NCBI RefSeq assembly: GCF_001514115.1
Contig: NZ_KQ948462.1
Location: forward strand, 1 to 64,000
From: Streptomyces olivochromogenes
Lineage (GTDB): Bacteria; Actinomycetota; Actinomycetes; Streptomycetales; Streptomycetaceae
Reading direction: 5' to 3'
DNA length: 64,000 bases
Part shown: positions 43,950 to 52,745 of the stretch, piece by piece
How positions within the stretch are numbered: the stretch's first letter is position 1
Layout: the number at the start of each line of letters is the position of its first letter
Made by a program: the position numbers and the translations under genes
The notes under the pieces: model-generated
Told to the model about the DNA's origin: nothing
The model's database searches: none
Seen by the model: only the letters and a program-made list of their open reading frames with translations

Positions 43950-44726
43950 TCAGTGGTGAAGGATCTTCGACAGGAAGTCCTTGGCTCGGTCGCTGCGGGG
44001 ATTGCTGAAGAACTGGTCGGGCACCGCCTCTTCGACGATGCGACCGTCAGCCATGAAGACCACCCGGTTGGCAGCCGAACGAGCGAAGCCCATCTCATGA
44101 GTGACGACGATCATCGTCATGCCGTCGCTCGCGAGCTGCTGCATGACCTCCAGGACCTCGTTGATCATCTCGGGGTCGAGCGCCGAGGTCGGCTCGTCGA
44201 AGAGCATGACCTTGGGGTCCATCGCCAGCGCCCGCGCGATCGCGACCCGCTGCTGCTGACCGCCCGACAACTGCGCGGGGTACTTGTCCGCCTGGGTGCC
44301 CACGCCCACCCGGTCGAGCAGTCCGCGGGCCTTCTCCTCGGCCGCCTTCTTGTCGGCCTTGCGGACCTTGATCTGACCCAGCATCACGTTCTCGAGCACC
44401 GTCTTGTGCGCGAAGAGGTTGAAGGACTGGAAGACCATGCCCACGTCGGCCCGCAGCCGGGCCAGTGCCTTGCCCTCGTCGGGCAGCGGCTTGCCGTCGA
44501 TGGTGATGTCGCCCGAATCGATCGTCTCCAGGCGGTTGATGGTGCGGCACAGGGTGGACTTCCCGGACCCGGAGGGCCCGATGACCACGACGACCTCGCC
44601 ACGCGCGATCGTCAGGTCGATGTCCTGGAGCACGTGCAACGCGCCGAAGTGCTTGTTGACGCTCTTCAGGACGACCAGGTCCTCGGTCGCGGCCACGGCA
44701 TCCTTGGCCACCGATACTTCGGTCAT
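43950..44726 (-). CDS. gluA: GluA, glutamate ABC transporter ATPase
   Basis: 258 residues from ATG 44726. Walker A GPSGSGKST, Q-loop FQSFNLF, signature LSGGQQQRVAIARAL, Walker B VMLFDEPTSALDP, switch His in VTHEMGF. It is a HisP/GlnQ-type ATPase for polar amino acid uptake. First gene of the operon. A promoter with ATGACG and TACTGT lies 35 bp upstream, divergent from the two-component pair on the other strand. Confidence 0.96.
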   Translation of the reverse strand: MTEVSVAKDAVAATEDLVVLKSVNKHFGALHVLQDIDLTIARGEVVVVIGPSGSGKSTLCRTINRLETIDSGDITIDGKPLPDEGKALARLRADVGMVFQSFNLFAHKTVLENVMLGQIKVRKADKKAAEEKARGLLDRVGVGTQADKYPAQLSGGQQQRVAIARALAMDPKVMLFDEPTSALDPEMINEVLEVMQQLASDGMTMIVVTHEMGFARSAANRVVFMADGRIVEEAVPDQFFSNPRSDRAKDFLSKILHH

Positions 44727-44760
44727 CGCTCTGGGGCTCCGTCCTCCTCGGTTTCGGTGG

Positions 44761-44790
44761 ACAGTAGTGACCCCGTGCGACCAGCGTCAT
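44761..44790 (-). promoter_or_regulatory. promoter of gluABCD
   Basis: On the minus strand ATGACG (44790-44785), 18-nt spacer, TACTGT (44766-44761). Confidence 0.65.
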
Positions 44791-45023
44791 TACATCTGAG
44801 GGGAACTTGAGCATCACGATCCGGTAGCAATCGGACACGTGTCGTAGTAGCTGTTGCGCGGCCGCGTCCCGGCCGCGTACCGGCTGGGTAACGGAAGCCC
44901 TCCGCGACCCGAACCCTCTTGACGCGGTCCTGATCCATCGGCGTGACTTCCTTGGTGCACACGCGTGTGCGCCGCGATCCAACAGGATCGGACCGTACGA
45001 CCGATGAACCGGAGGGGGCCGGA

Positions 45024-45710
45024 ATGAGACTGCTGCTCGTCGAGGACGACAACCACGTCGCGGCGGCCCTGTCCGCGGTGCTGGCGCGACACGGCTTCGA
45101 CGTCACGCACGCCCGCAGCGGCGAGGAGGCCCTGCAGGCACTGGTTCCGGAGAGCGACGGCTTCGGTGTGGTCCTGCTCGACCTGGGCCTGCCCGACCAG
45201 GACGGCTACGAGGTCTGCGGCAAGATCCGCAAACGCACCAGCACTCCGGTGATCATGGTCACCGCCCGCTCCGATGTACGGTCCCGGATCCACGGCCTCA
45301 ACCTCGGAGCCGACGACTACGTGGTGAAGCCCTACGACACCGGGGAACTGCTCGCCCGTATCCACGCCGTCAGCCGGCGCAGCGTCCCCGACGACGCCGC
45401 CGGCTCCGGGGACACCGCGCTGCGGCTCGGGCCGGTCCGCATCGAACTGCCCACACGCCAGGTCAGCGTCGACGGTTCGGTGGTCCAACTGACCCGCAAG
45501 GAGTTCGACCTGCTCGCGCTGCTCGCCCAGCGGCCCGGGGTGGTCTTCCGCCGGGAGCAGATCATCAGCGAGGTGTGGCGCACCAGCTGGGAGGGGACCG
45601 GGCGCACCCTGGAGGTGCATGTCGCGTCCCTGCGTTCCAAGCTGCGCATGCCGGCGCTGATCGAGACCGTGCGCGGCGTGGGGTACCGGCTCGTCGCTCC
45701 CACGGCGTAG
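45024..45710 (+). CDS. OmpR/PhoB-family response regulator
   Basis: 228 residues; ATG 45024 follows GGAGGGGG at 5 nt. The receiver has the acidic pair VEDDNH, phospho-Asp in VVLLDLGLPDQDG, Thr in VTARSD and Lys in VVKPYD. The C-terminal winged helix is complete (LTRKEFDLLALLAQRPG ... EVHVASLRSKLR ... IETVRGVGYRL). It is cognate to the kinase 9 nt downstream and divergent from gluABCD, which it might control. TAXI receptor and kinase genes lie on its other side. Confidence 0.95.
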   Translation: MRLLLVEDDNHVAAALSAVLARHGFDVTHARSGEEALQALVPESDGFGVVLLDLGLPDQDGYEVCGKIRKRTSTPVIMVTARSDVRSRIHGLNLGADDYVVKPYDTGELLARIHAVSRRSVPDDAAGSGDTALRLGPVRIELPTRQVSVDGSVVQLTRKEFDLLALLAQRPGVVFRREQIISEVWRTSWEGTGRTLEVHVASLRSKLRMPALIETVRGVGYRLVAPTA

Positions 45711-45719
45711 CGTGCACCG

Positions 45720-47129
45720 GTGCGCACCCGCCTCCTTCCGCTGCTCATCGTCCTGATGGCAGCCGTGCTGCTCGCGCTCGGCATCCCGCTCGCCGTGAGT
45801 GTCGCGGCCGCCGAGCAACAGCGTGTGGTCGTCGACCGCATCGACGACACGGCACGCTTCGCCGCCCTCGCTCAGTTCGTCACCGAGCAGCCGGCCGGCG
45901 GCTCCCGAGTGGGCACGACGGACGAGCGCGGGGAGACCCTGCGCAAGGAACTCGTCGCGTACTACGAGGTGTACGGCATCCGTGTCGGCGTCTTCTACCG
46001 CGACCTCGCGCCAATGGCCAACGCGCCCGAGAACTGGTACATGGTCGCGAAGGGCGAGGGGCGCGAGGCCTTCAACGAGGCGCTCCTGGGCCGCCGCAGC
46101 CACGACCCGGAGCAGGTCTGGCCGTGGCAGCGCGACCGGCTCGTCGTCGCGTCCCCGGTCATCCGGGACGGTGACGTCATCGCGGTCGTGGTCACCGACT
46201 CGCCCACCGGACAGATGCGTTCGAAGATCCTGCACGGCTGGGTGATCATCGGCGCGGGCGAGGTCGCCGCGATGCTCCTCGCCCTCGGCGCGGCGCTGCG
46301 GCTGACCGGCTGGGTGCTCAAGCCCGTACGCGTCCTCGACGCCACCACCCACGACATCGCGACCGGGCGGCTGAAGTCGCGGGTCGCGGTCGCGGGCGGG
46401 CCGCCGGAACTCAGGCGCCTGGCCCGGTCGTTCAACGAGATGGCGGACAACGTCGAAGACGTCCTGGAGCAGCAGCGCGCCTTCGTCGCCGACGCCTCGC
46501 ACCAGTTGCGCAACCCGCTCTCGGCGCTGCTGCTGCGCATCGAACTGCTCGCGCTCGAACTGCCGGAGGACAATGAGGAGATCGCGTCGGTCCGCACCGA
46601 GGGCAAGCGCCTCGCCGAGGTCCTGGACGACCTGCTCGACCTGGCGCTCGCCGAGCACGCCGAGGCGGACCTGCGGCTGACCGACATCGGTGAGCTGGCG
46701 GCCGAGCGCGTCGCGTCCTGGTCACCACTGGCCGACAGCAGGGGAGTACGCCTGACGGGCACCTGCCCGGCCACCACCGCCTGGGCCGACCCGGTCACCC
46801 TGTCCAGCGCTCTGGACGCGGTGATCGACAACGCGCTGAAGTTCACGCCCGAGGGCGAGGACGTCGAGGTGGCGGTCGCGTCGAACGGCGAGGTCTCGAC
46901 GGTGGTCGTCACCGACCGCGGTCCGGGCCTCAGCGACGAGGAACTGGCCCGCATCGGCGACCGCTTCTGGCGCAGCGCGGGGCACCAGAACATCAAGGGC
47001 TCGGGCCTCGGCCTGTCCATCTCGCGGGTGCTGCTCTCGGCGGGCGGCGGCTCCATCGCGTACGCCCGTCACGAGCCGCACGGCCTCAAGGTGACGGTGA
47101 CGGTGCCGAGGTCGCGGCCCGAGTCGTGA
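45720..47129 (+). CDS. membrane sensor histidine kinase
   Basis: 469 residues from GTG 45720. Two membrane helices (about 5-30 and 175-195) enclose a 140-residue extracellular sensor domain. HAMP follows (KPVRVLDATTHDIATG), then HisKA with His in FVADASHQLRNPLSALL, N box DNALKF, G boxes DRGPGLS and GSGLGLSIS. It forms a pair with the upstream regulator. The ligand is unknown; the extracellular domain has no recognisable motif. Confidence 0.94.
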   Translation: MRTRLLPLLIVLMAAVLLALGIPLAVSVAAAEQQRVVVDRIDDTARFAALAQFVTEQPAGGSRVGTTDERGETLRKELVAYYEVYGIRVGVFYRDLAPMANAPENWYMVAKGEGREAFNEALLGRRSHDPEQVWPWQRDRLVVASPVIRDGDVIAVVVTDSPTGQMRSKILHGWVIIGAGEVAAMLLALGAALRLTGWVLKPVRVLDATTHDIATGRLKSRVAVAGGPPELRRLARSFNEMADNVEDVLEQQRAFVADASHQLRNPLSALLLRIELLALELPEDNEEIASVRTEGKRLAEVLDDLLDLALAEHAEADLRLTDIGELAAERVASWSPLADSRGVRLTGTCPATTAWADPVTLSSALDAVIDNALKFTPEGEDVEVAVASNGEVSTVVVTDRGPGLSDEELARIGDRFWRSAGHQNIKGSGLGLSISRVLLSAGGGSIAYARHEPHGLKVTVTVPRSRPES

Positions 47130-47199
47130 GCGGGGCGGCCATGGCCGGGAGTTGCGGCCGGGGGGTTGCCGCAGGGGTGCGGCCGGGAGGCGGCCCGCG

Positions 47200-48198
47200 T
47201 TACGGCTTGACCGAGCGGTAGTAGCGCCGAGCGCCCTCGTGCAGGGGCAGCGGGTCCGTGTAGATGGCCGTGCGCAGGTCCACCAGCTGGGCCGCGTGCA
47301 CCTGACGGCCGATGCCGTCGCGACTGTTGATCACCGTACGAGTGAGCTCCTCGGTGAGCCGGGCGTCCGAGTCCTCCCGGGTGATCAGGAAATTCGCCAC
47401 CGCCAGCGTCTGCACGGACGAGCCCTGCTGGGCCTCGGGGTAGGCGTCGGCGGGCATCACTGCGGACCGGTAGTAGCGGGCCGCGCCGCCCTGTTCGTGC
47501 AGCTTCGCGACGAGGTCGCCGGCGATCGGCACCAGCCTGACGGCGAAGCGCTTCGAGAGCTGCTGCACCGCGCTCGTCGGCAGGCCGCCCGACCAGAAGA
47601 AGGCGTCGATCTTGTGGTGTACGAGCAGGTCCGGCATGGTGCCGATGCCGTCCGGAAACGGCTTGATGTCCTTCGCGGAGTCGAGCCCGGCCGCCTGTAG
47701 AACATGCTCCGCTATCAGCCGTACCCCGGAACCGTCCGGCCCCACGGCGACCCTCTTGCCCCGCAGGTCCGCCACCGACTGCACGGACGAGGAGCGCGGG
47801 ACGACCAGGTGCACATAGTCGTCGTACAGCCGGGCGCAGCCGCGGAGTTGGCCTGATCCCGGCTTGTTCTCCAGGATGTACGTCTCCACCGCGTCGGCCG
47901 CCGCGATGGTGAAGTCGGCCTGGCCCGTGGCCACCCGGCGGACGTTCTCCTGCGAGCCGTCGCTGTTCTTCAGCCGGACGTCCAGGCGCGGCATATCCTT
48001 GGCGAGCGCGGTCTGCAGGAGCGTGCCGTACTTCTGGTACACCCCGGTCGGGGTACCCGTGCTGAACGTGATCCTGCCGCCCGGCGACTCCTCGCCCAGC
48101 GGCAGCAACCACCACAACAGCAGCCCGAACACCACGAGCGCGGCGGCCGAGCCGAACAGCGCGCGGCGCCGGTCGATACGGGGGAGTGGCAGGAACAT
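47200..48198 (-). CDS. TAXI-family TRAP transporter solute receptor
   Basis: 332 residues from ATG 48198 (AGGA 8 nt upstream, or a CAGGAT -10 for a leaderless mRNA). An uncleaved-looking N-terminal helix (ALFGSAAALVVFGLLLWWLL) anchors it outside the membrane. The TAXI fold is clear: TFSTGTPTGVYQKYGTLLQ, GSQENVRRVATGQADFTIA, LRGKRVAVGPDGSGVRL, DAFFWSGGLPTSAVQQL. TAXI receptors feed TRAP permeases with glutamate, fumarate or unknown acids. No TRAP permease gene is visible nearby, so this is an orphan. It converges on the two-component pair, which may use it as an accessory sensor (inference). Confidence 0.9.
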   Translation of the reverse strand: MFLPLPRIDRRRALFGSAAALVVFGLLLWWLLPLGEESPGGRITFSTGTPTGVYQKYGTLLQTALAKDMPRLDVRLKNSDGSQENVRRVATGQADFTIAAADAVETYILENKPGSGQLRGCARLYDDYVHLVVPRSSSVQSVADLRGKRVAVGPDGSGVRLIAEHVLQAAGLDSAKDIKPFPDGIGTMPDLLVHHKIDAFFWSGGLPTSAVQQLSKRFAVRLVPIAGDLVAKLHEQGGAARYYRSAVMPADAYPEAQQGSSVQTLAVANFLITREDSDARLTEELTRTVINSRDGIGRQVHAAQLVDLRTAIYTDPLPLHEGARRYYRSVKP

Positions 48199-48230
48199 GC
48201 GCGCGATCCTGCCAGCCGGGGGGCCGTCCT

Positions 48231-48313
48231 GACCAGGGCGGGGCCGAGAGGGGCCGGTGACCAGGGCGGGGCCGAGAGGGGCCGGTGACCAGGGCGGGGC
48301 CGAGAGGGGCCGG
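48231..48313 (+). repeat. three tandem 28-bp repeats
   Basis: Unit beginning GACCAGGGCGGGGCCGAGAG starts at 48231, 48259 and 48287, essentially identical (last copy 27 bp). They lie upstream of the TAXI gene and of the MazG-like gene. Confidence 0.93.
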
Positions 48314-48423
48314 AAGGAAGGCGGAAGGGAGGCGGGAGAGGCGCGGCAGCGGGTCGGCGGGGGCGGGGAATCGGGCTCGGAATGGTCAGCGGGGCCCGGA
48401 GTCGGGCTGGGTATGGTCGGCGG

Positions 48424-48885
48424 ATGCAGACCTCGTCCGACTCCCCAGTCACTTCTTCCGCGTCTCCCGATCTCTCCCCCGTGTCTCCATCCCCCGCTTC
48501 CCTGGTCCGTGAGTTCCATCTCGCCTTCGGACTCGACGCGCGCAGCACGCCGACGGAGGTGTCCCCGGCGCTCGCCGCCCATCGTGGTGAACTGCTCGCC
48601 GAGGAAGCCGCCGAAGTCGCCGAGGTCTCGGTCTCGGGCCCGCTGGACCGGCTGGCGCACGAGCTGGCCGACGTCGTGTACGTGGCGTACGGCACCGCGC
48701 TCGTCCACGGCATCGACCTCGACGCGGTGATCGCCGAGGTCCACCGCTCCAACCTGACGAAGCTGGGCCCCGACGGCCGCGTCGCCCGCCGGGCCGACGG
48801 CAAGGTCCTCAAGGGGGAGCACTACCGGGCGCCGGACGTGTCGGAGGTGCTGCGGGGGCAGGGGTGGAGGGGCGCGGACGCGTAG
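48424..48885 (+). CDS. MazG-like nucleotide pyrophosphohydrolase-fold protein
   Basis: 153 residues from ATG 48424; TATGGT (48412-48417) ends 6 nt upstream (leaderless). The all-alpha NTP-PPase motif is present: LLAEEAAEVAEV followed by ELADVVYV, i.e. EExxE and ExxD metal ligands. It probably hydrolyses a (d)NTP or modified nucleotide; the first 25 residues are a Ser/Pro-rich leader. Convergent with the antiporter gene. Substrate unknown. Confidence 0.88.
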   Translation: MQTSSDSPVTSSASPDLSPVSPSPASLVREFHLAFGLDARSTPTEVSPALAAHRGELLAEEAAEVAEVSVSGPLDRLAHELADVVYVAYGTALVHGIDLDAVIAEVHRSNLTKLGPDGRVARRADGKVLKGEHYRAPDVSEVLRGQGWRGADA

Positions 48886-48909
48886 GCCCCTCTGCTCGGT
48901 CGGCCTGGC

Positions 48910-50169
48910 TCAGTCCCCGACGGCGGTCTGCTGCCGTGCCTCACCCTCAGCCTCGGGCTGTTCCGGTTCCCTCCCCTCGGGCTGTCCCGCGGGACCCCGG
49001 CGCTCGGGGAGACCGAACCGGGCCGTGAGCCGTTCGGCCAGCGGCTGGGTGTAGCGGGCGGTGAGCGGGCCGAGTACGACCAGGATCAGCACGTACGCCG
49101 TGGCCAACGGGCCGAGTGAGGGTTCGATGCCGGCCGTGACCGCCAGCCCGGCGATGACGATGGAGAACTCGCCTCGCGCGACCAGCGCGCCGCCCGCTCG
49201 CCACCGGCCACCCACGGAGATACCGGCCCGGCGCGCCGCCCAGTACCCGGTGGCGATCTTCGTCAGAGCCGTGACGAAGGCCAGCGCGAGCGCGGGCAAC
49301 AACACCGGCGGAATGCTCGCCGGGTCGGTGTGCAGCCCGAAGAAGACGAAGAAGATCGCCGCGAAGAGATCCCGCAACGGGCTGAGCAGCGTGTGCGCGC
49401 CCTCCGCGACCTCCCCGGACAGGGCGATGCCGACCAGGAACGCCCCGACGGCGGCGGAGACCTGGAGCTGCTGTGCGATGCCCGCGACGAGGATCGTCAG
49501 GCCCAGCACGACGAGCAGCAGCTTCTCGGGGTCGTCGCTGGAGACGAAGCGGGAGATGACACGGCCGTAGCGGACGGCCACGAACAGGACGAGTCCGGCG
49601 GCTCCCAGGGCGATCGCGAGCGTCACACTGCCCGCGGCCAGCCCGACCCCGGCCACCAGCGCGGTGACGATGGGCAGGTAGACCGCCATCGCCAGGTCCT
49701 CCAGGACGAGGATGCTGAGGATCACCGGTGTCTCCCGGTTGCCCACCCGCCCCAGGTCGCCCAGCACCTTGGCGATGACACCGGACGAGGAGATCCAGGT
49801 GACGCCCGCCAGGACCACGGCGGCCACCGGCCCCCAGCCGAGCAGCAGCGCGGCGGCCGCGCCGGGCAGGGCGTTGAGGGTGCAGTCGACCAGGCCCGAG
49901 GGGTAGTGGGCCTTGAGGTTGGAGACCAGATCGCTGGCCGTGTACTCCAGGCCGAGCATCAGCAGGAGCAGGATGACGCCGATCTCGGCGCCGGTGGCGA
50001 CGAACTCCTCGCTCGCGCCGAGCGGGAGCAGCCCGCCCTCGCCGAAGGCGAGACCGGCCAGCAGATACAGCGGGATGGGGGAGAACCGCAGCCGGGCGGC
50101 GGCCCGCCCCAGCAGCCCGAGACACAGGATGATGGCGCCGAACTCGATCAGCAGAACAGCAGAGTGCAC
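48910..50169 (-). CDS. KhtU-like CPA2 K+/H+ antiporter
   Basis: 419 residues from GTG 50169. A cation:proton antiporter-2 membrane domain of about 12 helices (LLLLMLGLEYTASDLVSNL; SSSGVIAKVLGDLGRVGNRET; LVLEDLAMAVYLPIVTAL; FLVGIALSG; FFVFFGLHTDP). There is no cytosolic TrkA-N domain; the tail is Glu/Pro/Gln-rich. The regulatory subunit is encoded just upstream (4-nt gap), as in Bacillus khtTU. It should expel K+ during alkaline, osmotic or K+ stress. Confidence 0.92.
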   Translation of the reverse strand: MHSAVLLIEFGAIILCLGLLGRAAARLRFSPIPLYLLAGLAFGEGGLLPLGASEEFVATGAEIGVILLLLMLGLEYTASDLVSNLKAHYPSGLVDCTLNALPGAAAALLLGWGPVAAVVLAGVTWISSSGVIAKVLGDLGRVGNRETPVILSILVLEDLAMAVYLPIVTALVAGVGLAAGSVTLAIALGAAGLVLFVAVRYGRVISRFVSSDDPEKLLLVVLGLTILVAGIAQQLQVSAAVGAFLVGIALSGEVAEGAHTLLSPLRDLFAAIFFVFFGLHTDPASIPPVLLPALALAFVTALTKIATGYWAARRAGISVGGRWRAGGALVARGEFSIVIAGLAVTAGIEPSLGPLATAYVLILVVLGPLTARYTQPLAERLTARFGLPERRGPAGQPEGREPEQPEAEGEARQQTAVGD

Positions 50170-50173
50170 GCGC

Positions 50174-50659
50174 TCACTCCCGTCCGAGTATCGCCGCGGC
50201 GCCGTCGACGCCCTCGCGGGTGCCGACGACGATCAGGGTGTCCCCGCCCGCCAGCCGGAAGTCCGGGGTCGGCGAGGGGATGGCCTCGGCGCGGCGCAGC
50301 ACCGCCACCACCGACGCGCCGGTCTCGGTCCGCATCCGGGTCTCGCCCAGCACCCGGCCGTTCCAGTGGGAGGTCGCGGCGATCTCGATGCGCTCGGCGA
50401 TCAGCCCGAGGTCGGTGGTGTAGAGCAGGCTCGGGCTGTGGTGGGAGGGCTTCAGCGCGTCGATCAGCGAGGCGGCCTCGCCGCTCGTCAGCCGCAGTGA
50501 CTGGGCGCAGGAGTCGGGGTCGTCGGCGCGGTACACGCTCACGGTGCGGGCGCCGTCGCGGTGCGCCACCACCGACAGGTGGCGCTGTTCGCGCGTCATG
50601 AGGTCGTACTGGACCCCGATGCCCGGCAGTGGCGTCGCCCGAAGGCGTGGCGTGAACAT
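50174..50659 (-). CDS. KhtT-like regulatory subunit of K+/H+ antiporter
   Basis: 161 residues; ATG 50659 is preceded by AAGGGGAG. The N-terminal part (GIGVQYDLMTREQRHLSVVAH) is the KhtT/AmbT-type oligomerisation domain. The C-terminal RCK_C/TrkA-C fold spans about 75-160 (IAERIEIAATSHWNGRVLGE; GDTLIVVGTREGVDGA). KhtT-type RCK_C subunits gate the antiporter and in several bacteria respond to c-di-AMP; direct evidence here is lacking. Divergent from a sensor kinase gene. Confidence 0.92.
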   Translation of the reverse strand: MFTPRLRATPLPGIGVQYDLMTREQRHLSVVAHRDGARTVSVYRADDPDSCAQSLRLTSGEAASLIDALKPSHHSPSLLYTTDLGLIAERIEIAATSHWNGRVLGETRMRTETGASVVAVLRRAEAIPSPTPDFRLAGGDTLIVVGTREGVDGAAAILGRE

Positions 50660-50802
50660 GATCTCCCCTTGTCCATCGAGTCGGTTGGCTCATCGCGGCG
50701 TGTCGCTCGACGCGTCGTGCCGTTCGTCGAGTCGTTCGTCGAGTCGCGGTCTTGCGTTCCCGTGCAAAACGGTCATGCTGCCATCCCCCGTACGGTGGCG
50801 AC

Positions 50803-52047
50803 ATGGGTGCTGGCACGGATGGACACGACCGCTCGACGGGCGCGAAGCTGACCGGGACAGCGGCGTCGCCGCAGCTCGGAAGGGCCGGAGGGACAGGAAG
50901 GGACGGACAGAGGAACGTGTCGCTGTTCCGGCGGATCTTCCTGCTCAATGCCGCGGGCCTGACCGTGGCCACCGCGCTGCTGCTGGGCCCGGTCACCGTG
51001 TCGACGCCGATACTGCCGGGCGAGGTGCTGGTCGTCGTCGCGGGACTCGCGGCGCTGCTCGTCGTCAACGCGCTCGTGCTGCGGATAGGACTGGCCCCGC
51101 TGCAACGGCTCGGCCGGGCCATGGCCACCGCCGACCTGCTGCATCCCGGGGCCCGGGCGCCCGTCACAGGCCCCGCGGAGGTCGCCGGGCTGATCACCAC
51201 GTACAACACCATGCTCGACCGGCTGGAGACGGAGCGCGCCACCAGCTCGGCCCGCGCGCTCTCCGCGCAGGAGGGCGAGCGCCGGCGTATCTCCCAGGAG
51301 CTCCACGACGAGGTGGGCCAGACCCTGACCGCCGTGCTGCTGCAGCTCAAGCGGGTCGCCGACCAGGTGCCCGGGGAGCTGCGGGAGGAGGTGCGGCAGG
51401 CGCAGGAGGCGACCCGCGGCAGCCTGGACGAGATCCGGCGTATCGCCCGCCGGCTGCGCCCCGGTGTCCTGGAGGAACTCGGTCTGCACAGCGCGCTGCG
51501 GTCGCTGGCGGCCGAGTTCACCACGCACGGCCTGTCCGTACGCCACGACCTCGACGGAGATCTGCCGCCGCTGACCGAGGAGACGGAACTCGTGGTCTAC
51601 CGGGTGGCTCAGGAAGGGCTCACCAACACGGCCCGGCACGCGGGCGCCGATCGCGCCGAACTGCGGTTGCGGCGGGTCGTCGGCGTGGACGGCGGCGACG
51701 GTGGCGACGGCGTCGAGCTCCTCGTCCGGGACAACGGCAAGGGCCCTGGCCGGCTGCGGGAAGGGGCGGGGATCAGCGGTATGCGGGAGCGGGCCCTGCT
51801 GATCGGCGCCACGCTCTCGGTCGGGGCCGGGCCGGGGGCGGGGACCGACGTACGGCTGCGCATCTCGACGACGACAGACGCAACGACGACCGGTGCATCG
51901 ACGACAGGCGCATCGACGACAGGCGCATCGACGACCGGTGCATCGACGACAGGCGCATCGAAGACCGGTGCATCGACGACAGGCGCATCGAAGACCGGTG
52001 CCCCGCCGCAGCTCCGCGCCGCGACCGCTTTCGAGGGAGACCGATGA
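50803..52047 (+). CDS. NarL-type sensor histidine kinase with TTGAS-repeat tail
   Basis: 414 residues from ATG 50803; TACGGT ends 6 nt upstream (leaderless). GTG 50917 is an alternative with AGAGGA. Two helices (about 45-90) have almost no loop between them, so it senses the membrane or the cytosol. HAMP, then HisKA_3 with His in ISQELHDEVGQTLTA, and a short HATPase (DNGKGPG, GISGMRERA). After the catalytic domain the last 45 residues are eight to nine copies of T-T-G-A-S (15-bp DNA repeats at 51871-52002). Coupled to its regulator by an ATGA overlap. Confidence 0.9.
   Translation: MGAGTDGHDRSTGAKLTGTAASPQLGRAGGTGRDGQRNVSLFRRIFLLNAAGLTVATALLLGPVTVSTPILPGEVLVVVAGLAALLVVNALVLRIGLAPLQRLGRAMATADLLHPGARAPVTGPAEVAGLITTYNTMLDRLETERATSSARALSAQEGERRRISQELHDEVGQTLTAVLLQLKRVADQVPGELREEVRQAQEATRGSLDEIRRIARRLRPGVLEELGLHSALRSLAAEFTTHGLSVRHDLDGDLPPLTEETELVVYRVAQEGLTNTARHAGADRAELRLRRVVGVDGGDGGDGVELLVRDNGKGPGRLREGAGISGMRERALLIGATLSVGAGPGAGTDVRLRISTTTDATTTGASTTGASTTGASTTGASTTGASKTGASTTGASKTGAPPQLRAATAFEGDR
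51871..52002 (+). repeat. 15-bp coding tandem repeat, about 8.8 copies
   Basis: Units ACGACAGGCGCATCG and ACGACCGGTGCATCG alternate, from 51871 on, keeping the kinase frame. Two copies have AAGACC, giving K for T. Confidence 0.95.
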
Positions 52048-52745
52048 CGTCCGTGCCGCCCATGCCGTCCGGGCCCGACGGGCAGCCCGGCGGGGGCCGG
52101 CCCACCCGGGTTCTGCTCGCCGACGACCACACGCTCGTGCGCCGTGGCGTACGGCTCATCCTGGACGGCGAACCGGACCTGAGCGTCGTGGCCGAGGCCG
52201 GGGACGGCGCCGAAGCGGTCGCGCGGGCCCGCGACACGGACGTGGACCTCGCCGTCCTCGACATCGCGATGCCCCGGATGACCGGGCTCCAGGCGGCCCG
52301 CGAACTCTCCCGCCGCCTTCCCGACCTGCGCATCCTCATCCTGACGATGTACGACAACGAGCAGTACTTCTTCGAGGCGCTCAAGGCGGGGGCCTGCGGC
52401 TACGTACTGAAGTCGGTCGCCGACCGCGACCTGGTCGAGGCGTGCAGGGCGGCGATGCGCGACGAGCCGTTCATCTATCCCGGCGCCGAGACCGCGCTCG
52501 TACGCACCTATCTGGAGCGGATGCGGCGCGGCGAGGCACTGCCCGTGCGGACCGTCACCGACCGCGAGGAGGAGGTGCTCAAGCTGGTCGCCGAGGGCCA
52601 TACGACGAAGGAGATCGCCGAACTGCTCTACATCAGCGCCAAGACCGTGGAGAGCCACCGGGCGAACCTGCTGCAGAAGCTCGGCCTGCGCGACCGCCTC
52701 GAACTCACCCGGTACGCGATCCGGGCCGGGCTCATCGAACCGTGA
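52044..52745 (+). CDS. NarL/FixJ-family response regulator
   Basis: 233 residues from ATG 52044 inside the kinase stop, AGGGAGA upstream. The receiver has LLADDHTLVRRG, phospho-Asp in LAVLDIAMPRMTG, Thr in ILTMYDN and Lys in YVLKSV. The LuxR-type HTH reads LVAEGHTTKEIAELLYIS and TVESHRANLLQKLG. It is the output of the preceding kinase. The regulated genes are unknown; the divergent khtTU-like operon is one candidate. The 3' end is part of a 25-bp repeat that continues past the stop. Confidence 0.95.
   Translation: MTSVPPMPSGPDGQPGGGRPTRVLLADDHTLVRRGVRLILDGEPDLSVVAEAGDGAEAVARARDTDVDLAVLDIAMPRMTGLQAARELSRRLPDLRILILTMYDNEQYFFEALKAGACGYVLKSVADRDLVEACRAAMRDEPFIYPGAETALVRTYLERMRRGEALPVRTVTDREEEVLKLVAEGHTTKEIAELLYISAKTVESHRANLLQKLGLRDRLELTRYAIRAGLIEP

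Noticed and set aside
48231..48313. possible CRISPR or attachment site
   Set aside because: 28-bp units are directly adjacent without spacers; no integrase, cas gene or tRNA 3' duplicate nearby.
51871..52002. possible CRISPR array
   Set aside because: The 15-bp units are contiguous without unique spacers and lie in frame in a kinase gene.
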